Part shown: piece by piece, positions 53,713 to 59,585 of the stretch | How positions within the stretch are numbered: position 1 is the stretch's first letter | Layout: every line of letters begins with the position of its first letter | Source of the DNA: Tissierellia bacterium | GTDB taxonomy: Bacteria; Bacillota; Clostridia; Tissierellales; Peptoniphilaceae | Direction: 5' to 3' | Length of the DNA: 59,585 nucleotides | NCBI GenBank assembly: GCA_030537815.1 | Contig: JAUNVF010000005.1 | Span: 1 to 59,585 of the forward strand | Notes under the pieces: model-generated | Database searches by the model: none | What the model saw: the letters and a program-made list of their open reading frames with translations, nothing else | Told to the model about the DNA's origin: nothing | Made by a program: the position numbers and the translations under genes

Positions 53713-55482
53713 ATGAATAAAAAGCAAAATATCCTTAAGAGATTAATGAAATATATGGGTAAGAGAAAAGTATTTATACCGATATCTCTCGCTTTTAGCG
53801 GAATATCATCAATATTAAGCGCCATCCCATATCTTCTAATATGGATTTTTTTAAGAAAAATACTAGAACAGCAGGCAAATTTCAAATCCTTAAATATCAG
53901 TATTTATGCAATATGGATAGGGATATCTGCCATACTAGCTGTTGTAATGTATTTTTTAGCGACAGTCTGTTCTCATTTAGCGGCGATTAGGGTAGAGGTA
54001 GGAATGCAGAAAAAAGGGATGGAGAGATTAATTGATAAACCTCTGGGATTTTTTAACAATATCGAGAGCGGTAAGTTGAGAAAGATAATAAATGAAGGTG
54101 CATCTACCACTCATATTTTTTTAGCTCATCAATTACCCGATCTTTCTGGATCGACATTTTCTCTAGTTTTCATTGTGATCAGCATGTTTATTGTCGATTG
54201 GCGTATGGGACTTGCTTCAATGATTCCTCTTATTATTGGAATGGTTATTATGATGAGTATGATGGGAGAAATGTCGGATGAGTATTTAAAAGAGAGAACG
54301 AAAGCTATGGATGATTTAAGCAATGAAGCTATTGAGTATGTGAGGGGAATTCCTGTACTCAAAACCTTTGGAGGAAGTGTTTTCTCATTTGAAAAATTCC
54401 ACGACAATATAATAAGATACAAGGATTTTGCAATTAAATATGTCAATTTATGGAAAAATAAAAATAGTTTCTTAATAATTATCTTGCAGTCGGCAACGAT
54501 TTTTCTGGCGCCTTTAGTGATATTTCTCTTAACTAAGGCAGATAGTATTAGCTTATTAATCAGTAATTATATTTTTTATTTAATAGTCCTTCCGAATTTT
54601 ATAATGATTATAACTCGTTCTGCAATGTTTAAAAGTTATAGTCAAGTTGCTGAACTTGCAATAGATAGAATGGAAGATATTTTAAATTCTTATGAAATGA
54701 AATATCCGGAAAAATCTGAGCCAATTAAAAATTATGATTTGGAATTTAAAGATGTTGTTTTCTCTTATCCCGGTACTGAAATAAATGCTGTAGACGGAAT
54801 AAGTTTTACAGTGTCAGAAGGAGAGAGAGTAGCTCTTGTGGGTGCATCCGGTTCCGGAAAAACAACTATTGCTCGTCTAGCAGCAAGATTTTGGGATGTA
54901 AAGTCGGGTGAAATATTAATTGGAGGTCAAAATATAAAGAATATATCTAAAGAAGATTTAATGGATAATATCGCCTTTGTATTTCAAAATACAAGTCTTT
55001 TCAGTAAAAGTATTAAAGATAATATTATTATTGGAAATAAAGATGCAGATATGGAAAAAATTGAGAAAGCAATTGATCTTTCAATGTCCAGAAAAATTAT
55101 AGATAATTTAGAAGATGGCTTGGATACAATTATAGGAGTTAAGGGAACCTATCTTTCAGGAGGCGAAAAACAAAGGATTTCTTTGGCAAGAGCAATACTT
55201 AAAGATGCACCATTTGTTATTTTAGATGAAGCTACAGCATTTGTCGACCCCGAAAGCGAAGATATGATGCAAATAGGTTTGAAAAAATTAAGTAAAAATA
55301 AAACCACTTTAATGATTGCCCATAGATTAAGCAGTGTCAAAGATGTTGATAAAATACTTGTTATTTCCGAAGGTAAAATAGCTGAGCAAGGCAAGCATGA
55401 TGAGCTTATAAAAATGGATGGGATTTATGCAAATATGTATAAAGAATATGAAAAATCCATTTCTTGGAAACTTAAATCATAG
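53713..55482 (+). CDS. ABC half-transporter, YbtP/YbtQ-like (cassette 2, first)
   Basis: 589 aa: exporter-fold membrane domain (about residues 1-315) and ABC domain with Walker A GASGSGKTT (about residues 377-385), Q-loop FVFQN, signature LSGGEKQRISLARA, Walker B VILDEATAFVD. It matches the first half-transporter of cassette 1 in layout and motifs such as KPLGFFNNIESGKLRKIINE against MPLGFFELRSTGELRKTIDE. Start ATG 53713 after AAGGAGAAATTG. Likely heterodimer partner of the next gene. Confidence 0.85.
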   Translation: MNKKQNILKRLMKYMGKRKVFIPISLAFSGISSILSAIPYLLIWIFLRKILEQQANFKSLNISIYAIWIGISAILAVVMYFLATVCSHLAAIRVEVGMQKKGMERLIDKPLGFFNNIESGKLRKIINEGASTTHIFLAHQLPDLSGSTFSLVFIVISMFIVDWRMGLASMIPLIIGMVIMMSMMGEMSDEYLKERTKAMDDLSNEAIEYVRGIPVLKTFGGSVFSFEKFHDNIIRYKDFAIKYVNLWKNKNSFLIIILQSATIFLAPLVIFLLTKADSISLLISNYIFYLIVLPNFIMIITRSAMFKSYSQVAELAIDRMEDILNSYEMKYPEKSEPIKNYDLEFKDVVFSYPGTEINAVDGISFTVSEGERVALVGASGSGKTTIARLAARFWDVKSGEILIGGQNIKNISKEDLMDNIAFVFQNTSLFSKSIKDNIIIGNKDADMEKIEKAIDLSMSRKIIDNLEDGLDTIIGVKGTYLSGGEKQRISLARAILKDAPFVILDEATAFVDPESEDMMQIGLKKLSKNKTTLMIAHRLSSVKDVDKILVISEGKIAEQGKHDELIKMDGIYANMYKEYEKSISWKLKS

Positions 55483-55502
55483 GATTTATTGTGGAGGTCA
55501 AT

Positions 55503-57227
55503 ATGAAAAATCATCTAATAAATAAATATGCTTTAACAGAAGAGGGAGCTAAAAATATGATAAAGGCGATTAAATGGTCTGTATTGGTCGAATTATCTTA
55601 TCTTTTTCCTGCTTCTTTATCTATATATATTTTAAGAGAGTTAATTTCCATACTATATTCTGATTCGAATAAAGTAATTTCATATGCTTTAGTTATTTTC
55701 TCAGCTATTATAATAGTCATCATTATGTTTTTGATGGAAAGAAAAAGATATGATTTGGTATATACAAAAACTTATGAAGAAAGCGCAAAAAATAGAATAG
55801 ATATAGCGGAAAGACTTAGAAAATTGCCCTTGGCTTATTTTGGTAAAAGAGATTTGGCTGATCTGACCTCTACGATAATGAATGATATAACAGAACTTGA
55901 AGTAGTTTATGCAAATGCGATACCCGGGATTTATTCTTCATTTTTCAGCATAGCAATTATTATGACTTTGACTGCCATATATAATTGGAAAATGACTTTG
56001 GCAATTGTATGGCTTATACCTCTCGCTTTTTTACATTATGCTTTAACAAGAAAAAAGATGAAATTAAATTTCAAGAAAACTCATAAAGCTAAATTGAAAG
56101 TTACTTCTTATTTTCAAGAAGGGCTGGATAATATAACTGAAATAAAAGCTTATAATAATGAAAAAGAATATTCAAATGATTTAAATAAACTTCTCGATGA
56201 ATATGAAAGAATCTTAGTAAAAGAAGAGACGGTTACAGGGGCGAGAATAGGAATTATTCAATCAATTTTTGAATTGTGCATTGTATCTGTGGTGATAATT
56301 GGCGCTGTACTTCTTTTTAAAAATCAAATAGATTTATTTACTTATCTCATATTTATAATTTTTGCATCAAGGATTCATATAAAATTAACTAAATCAGTTG
56401 GAGATATGGTCTTTATGATTTACGCTGATATTCGTATAAAAAGATTAAAAGAAATACAGGATATGCCTATGCAAGAAGGTAAGAAAGACTTTTCTCCAAA
56501 TGGATACGATTTACAATTTGAAAATGTTAAATTTTCTTATGATGAAGAAATAGAAGTTTTAAATAATATATCTTTTGAAGCTAAACAAAATGAAGTAACG
56601 GCATTGGTAGGTCCATCAGGGGGAGGAAAAAGTACAACTGCAAAGCTGGCTGCAAGATTTTGGGATATACAAGATGGGAAAATAACTCTTGGTGGAGAGG
56701 ATATATCAAAGGTCGATCCGGAAATTCTTTTAAAATATTATTCCATAGTTTTTCAAGATGTAAAATTATTTAATTTCTCAGTTTTAGAAAATATAAGAAT
56801 TGGAAGAAAGGATGCATCAGATGAAGAAGTTTTAAGAGTGGCTAAATTGGCTCAATGCGATGATATAGCAAGTAAACTTACAGATGGATATCATACTCTT
56901 ATAGGAGAAAATGGTGAAAGATTATCCGGTGGACAGAGGCAGAGAATATCAATTGCAAGAGCTATGCTCAAAGATGCTCCCATTATTATTTTAGACGAGG
57001 CTACAGCATCGATAGATGCAGAAAATGAAAGCAAAATCCAAAAAGCATTGTCAGAATTGGTTAAAGACAAAACAGTTTTGGTAATAGGTCATAGAATGAG
57101 AACGATAAGAAATGCTGATAAGGTAATAGTAATTAAAGATGGGAAAATTGCAGAAATGGGTAGTCCTGATGAATTAATAAAATCAGATGGTATATTTGCC
57201 GGTATGAATAAATTACAGATAAATTAA
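55503..57227 (+). CDS. ABC half-transporter, YbtP/YbtQ-like (cassette 2, second)
   Basis: 574 aa: membrane domain (about residues 15-310), then ABC domain with Walker A GPSGGGKST (about residues 368-376), Q-loop IVFQD, signature LSGGQRQRISIARA, Walker B IILDEATASID. KLPLAYFGKRDLADLTSTIM parallels KLPLSFFAKRDLSDLTTVIM of cassette 1, confirming the paralogy. Start ATG 55503 follows GTGGAGGTCAAT; an in-frame start 12 nt upstream at 55491 covers that site. 20 nt after its partner. Confidence 0.85.
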   Translation: MKNHLINKYALTEEGAKNMIKAIKWSVLVELSYLFPASLSIYILRELISILYSDSNKVISYALVIFSAIIIVIIMFLMERKRYDLVYTKTYEESAKNRIDIAERLRKLPLAYFGKRDLADLTSTIMNDITELEVVYANAIPGIYSSFFSIAIIMTLTAIYNWKMTLAIVWLIPLAFLHYALTRKKMKLNFKKTHKAKLKVTSYFQEGLDNITEIKAYNNEKEYSNDLNKLLDEYERILVKEETVTGARIGIIQSIFELCIVSVVIIGAVLLFKNQIDLFTYLIFIIFASRIHIKLTKSVGDMVFMIYADIRIKRLKEIQDMPMQEGKKDFSPNGYDLQFENVKFSYDEEIEVLNNISFEAKQNEVTALVGPSGGGKSTTAKLAARFWDIQDGKITLGGEDISKVDPEILLKYYSIVFQDVKLFNFSVLENIRIGRKDASDEEVLRVAKLAQCDDIASKLTDGYHTLIGENGERLSGGQRQRISIARAMLKDAPIIILDEATASIDAENESKIQKALSELVKDKTVLVIGHRMRTIRNADKVIVIKDGKIAEMGSPDELIKSDGIFAGMNKLQIN

Positions 57228-57251
57228 ATACTTTATAGAAAGGAGAATAAA

Positions 57252-57833
57252 ATGGATAATAAATTAAAAGTCAAAGATTTAGTTTTAATAGCGGTATTTG
57301 CAGTCATATATTATATGGTAATGCTTATCATAGGTATGATGGGACTTGTGCCTATTTTATACTTAGCATTCTATGCTGTAAATGCGCTTGTTCAAGGAGT
57401 TGTCGTCATGCTATTTATGGCAAAAGTTCCAAAGCCTTGGGCATTATTTATTTTTGGTATGATGCCTGTGATAGTTTCAATTGCAACCGGTCATACTTAT
57501 GTGGTAGTAATACATTCTATTATTTTTGTAGGGATTGCTGAAATACTATTTAGAAAAGGTAATTTCAAATCATTTAAGTATAATGCTTTGGCTCATTCAT
57601 TTTTGTCATGTGCGATAATAGGGAGCGTAATGCAAATATTGCTGGTACATGATCAACTTATGGAAAATTTCAGTAATATGTTTCCAAAAGAATATATAGA
57701 AACACTTGAAAGGCTTGTTACAATTCCAAATATGCTTATTTTATATATCGCTACTTTCATCATGGGTCTAATCGGTGCATATATTGGAAAGAAGATGCTG
57801 AGAAAACATTTTGAAAAAGCTGGGATAGTATAA
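57252..57833 (+). CDS. MptD-family ECF transporter S component (cassette 2)
   Basis: 193-aa membrane protein of about six helices. KLKVKDLVLIAVFAVIYYMV at the N-terminus and GAYIGKKMLRKHFEKAGIV at the C-terminus match the cassette 1 S component (GCYLGNKMTEKHFRKTGI). AAAGGAG before the ATG. Its stop overlaps the T-component start. Substrate unknown; co-location with YbtPQ-like half-transporters again suggests a metallophore or related small molecule. Confidence 0.86.
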   Translation: MDNKLKVKDLVLIAVFAVIYYMVMLIIGMMGLVPILYLAFYAVNALVQGVVVMLFMAKVPKPWALFIFGMMPVIVSIATGHTYVVVIHSIIFVGIAEILFRKGNFKSFKYNALAHSFLSCAIIGSVMQILLVHDQLMENFSNMFPKEYIETLERLVTIPNMLILYIATFIMGLIGAYIGKKMLRKHFEKAGIV

Positions 57834-58525
57834 TGACTTTTTTTGGAAATAATAAATTAAATCCCTGTCCTATTAGTAAATTAGTAATTACTATATTTCT
57901 TTCATTTACTATTACTAAACAGGCCGGGGATTTATTTAATCTGGGAATAGTCTTTGTTTTTGCGATATTATTTTTTGTAAATGGAAAAAAATCTCTATCG
58001 GTTAAATTAATCTTATTTTATATTTTTACTCTTGCATTTATTGGGAAATATAGTATAAAATCTTCAAATCTTATAGTAAATATGATATCCATGGTTTTTA
58101 TATTATCCAAAATTTTCTTTCTACCAATAATGTCGGGGATATTTCTCATTTCTACAAGTGATGTGAGTTCTATGATTGTATCGATGGAAAAACTTAAAAT
58201 TCCAAAGAATTTACATATCACTATTGCTGTTATGTTTAGGTATTTTCCAGCATTTCAAGATGATAAAAGGAATATAAAAATGGCTATGCAAATGAGAAAT
58301 ATAAGTTTTAAAAATCCATTTAAATATATGGAATATATAGCAGTACCCATACTCATTTCAGCCATAAATATTGCAGATGATATATCTAAAGCTGCCGAGA
58401 CGAAATGCATATCTGATCCATGTGAGAAAATAAGATATATCGAAATAAAATTTAAATCTATAGATTTTATTTTTATATTTTCGATATTAGGAATATATTT
58501 GGCTGGGCTTGTATTTTCGACATAA
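57833..58525 (+). CDS. ECF T-like component with degenerate coupling motifs (cassette 2)
   Basis: 230-aa CbiQ/EcfT-like membrane protein, with KLKIPKNLHITIAVMFRYFPAF corresponding to LKIHRNITLPLIFMMRFLPIV in cassette 1. The two Arg-Gly coupling motifs (LRGL and VRGI in cassette 1) read QMRNI and ETKCI here, so contact with an ECF ATPase may be altered or lost. No ATPase gene follows within the 1,060 nt to the window end. Start ATG overlaps the S-component stop (TAATG). Confidence 0.82.
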   Translation: MTFFGNNKLNPCPISKLVITIFLSFTITKQAGDLFNLGIVFVFAILFFVNGKKSLSVKLILFYIFTLAFIGKYSIKSSNLIVNMISMVFILSKIFFLPIMSGIFLISTSDVSSMIVSMEKLKIPKNLHITIAVMFRYFPAFQDDKRNIKMAMQMRNISFKNPFKYMEYIAVPILISAINIADDISKAAETKCISDPCEKIRYIEIKFKSIDFIFIFSILGIYLAGLVFST

Positions 58526-58871
58526 AAATATCATATCAAAATTGAATACTTTTTAATTTTGAAAATAGCTGAATAGTAAAGACTAAAATAATAAACTTGG
58601 AAACCTAAGATCTCAATTTATTAGATATTTGAACTTTAATTATTTAAAAATCATAGAGATAGCGAGAAGATGGTCAGAATATTATAAAAAACAAAGAAGC
58701 TCATACCGACTTCGTGTAAAAAATTTATATCTAAAAAATATACCGAATTTAGTATGAGCCTTAAATACCTTAACATAAATTATAGATAAGATAAATTATT
58801 GTGCGATATCCAATTATAAATCTAAATCTATTAAATCTGCTTATTATTGATTCTTGAATGCATTAGAATTA
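58526..58871. other. intergenic region after cassette 2
   Basis: About 345 nt, AT-rich, with the inverted repeat at 58696-58762 and no ORF; in particular no remnant of an ECF ATPase was recognised. Confidence 0.5.
58696..58762. repeat. imperfect inverted repeat
   Basis: GCTCATAC (58699-58706) and GTATGAGC (58752-58759), with partial matches on the inner side (CGACTTCG against CGAATTT). About 67 nt overall. It could be a weak terminator for convergent genes or a small repeat element; only one copy was seen. Confidence 0.35.
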
Positions 58872-59168
58872 TTATATGAAACTATTTAATATAATTAAAA
58901 CTAAGATTATACTTCCGACAATTGATACTGTCGCCCCTACAGATTTTAAACATATGTCTACAATATCATTAGTAGGGAGCGGTTTAAATGATTTATTGCT
59001 TCTCTTATAAAAAAAGATAGTTTCAAATCCACTCAAGAAAAGACCCACTAAAAATATAAACCAAATATTAAGACTTGAGCTCATAAAGTGCTTAGTTAAA
59101 GCAAATGAGAGTACTACTATAAAATTAATAAAGTAGAGCGATGATATTTTAAATTCTTTAACTTTCAT
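58872..59168 (-). CDS. small membrane protein, unknown function
   Basis: 98 aa, not recognised. Three hydrophobic segments (about residues 9-27, 33-54 and 75-97) separated by a basic loop (FFYKRSNKSFKPLPTNDI). Start ATG 59168 (minus) has GAAAGGAGAGGTAAA upstream, a good ribosome site, which supports a real gene. It converges with cassette 2 and has no clear relationship to it. Confidence 0.65.
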   Translation of the reverse strand: MKVKEFKISSLYFINFIVVLSFALTKHFMSSSLNIWFIFLVGLFLSGFETIFFYKRSNKSFKPLPTNDIVDICLKSVGATVSIVGSIILVLIILNSFI

Positions 59169-59585
59169 TTTACCTCTCCTTTCATTAAATAATATTAACT
59201 ATGTTTCATTTTAAAATCTCAATTTTATTTGCATATTTAAATTGATGAAAGTAGAATCAATATAAGCCATAAATAGACATTATTATCATATTAAAACTTT
59301 TAATCTTGAAATCCTTTTCATTCAGAATATAGCTAATATAGCTATAAAATAAATTTTCTATAGACTATCATAGTATTAAATCTCTGTATTATTAAAATAG
59401 CTATTATATAAATGATAATGCATTTTTTTATTTTTGTCAACTTGTACTCTTAATTACAATATTTGTGAGCAATTAGAATAAAATTAAAGATATTCTGAAT
59501 ATAAGATTGTCAAGAAAGATAAGAAAGAGCGTATCTTAATAATAGAAAGAAAATAAAGATAATCTCCCCAATCATTCTAATTGGA
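59169..59585. other. AT-rich end of window
   Basis: About 415 nt with no ORF or ribosome site on either strand other than that of the small gene at 59168. There is a short direct repeat TATAGCTA/ATAGCTATA near 59331-59348. Nothing else seen. Confidence 0.4.

Noticed and set aside
58696-58762. Miniature transposable element
   Set aside because: Only one imperfect copy, no target-site duplication and no second copy in the window; kept as an inverted repeat only.

Overview
The window is AT-rich, low-GC Firmicute-type DNA. Strong Shine-Dalgarno sites, sigma-A-like promoters, a Gram-positive lysine riboswitch, and a gene set pointing to an amino-acid-using anaerobe (tryptophanase, amino-acid symporters, racemase, TIGR00300 ornithine cyclodeaminase-like proteins, a selenoprotein) suggest a clostridium-like bacterium. 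My best guess is the Tissierellia/Peptoniphilaceae neighbourhood. Genus cannot be set from the sequence alone. There are no rRNA genes, CRISPR arrays, phage genes or recognisable transposases. All calls were made by reading; no database search was run.

Layout. 1-8.8 kb: branched-chain amino acid synthesis (ilvE, then ilvBNCDA) with a small membrane protein and a Dps between them. The ilvBNCDA operon is preceded by a 32-residue leader peptide rich in Ile/Val and by a terminator, a classical attenuator. 8.8-9.75 kb: a metallophosphoesterase whose 3' end overlaps a tRNA-Arg(TCG). 10.2-17.9 kb: a complete galactose unit, an Mgl-type ABC importer plus mutarotase, galT, galK and galE. 18.3-21.3 kb: a MacB/FtsX-type ABC system whose ATPase has only an ATA codon where its start should be. 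21.4-25.9 kb: nagB, an NSS-family transporter, a dicarboxylate/amino-acid symporter and an aspartate/glutamate racemase. 25.9-30.2 kb: two overlapping, diverged TIGR00300 paralogues facing an MtnA-like/MtnP-like/Mop operon. 30.4-33.8 kb: response regulator, BcrA-type ABC transporter and histidine kinase.

34.3-41.6 kb and 52.6-58.5 kb hold two related but rearranged cassettes: an AraC regulator, an MptD-family ECF S component, an ECF T component and a pair of ABC-exporter-fold half transporters resembling siderophore importers YbtP/YbtQ. Only the first has the fused double ECF ATPase. The second lacks it, and its T protein has lost the usual Arg coupling motifs. Between the cassettes lie tnaT-tnaA, a lysine-riboswitch-controlled lysA-asd-dapA-dapB-ddh operon in which lysA carries an in-frame TAA made by a 15-nt near-duplication, a CxxU selenoprotein gene that conventional ORF calling splits at its UGA, and an NCS2 nucleobase permease.

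The most novel items are the TIGR00300 pair with complementary motif loss, the ATPase-less second ECF/YbtPQ-like cassette, the selenoprotein, the interrupted lysA, and the tRNA that carries the stop codon of the upstream gene.
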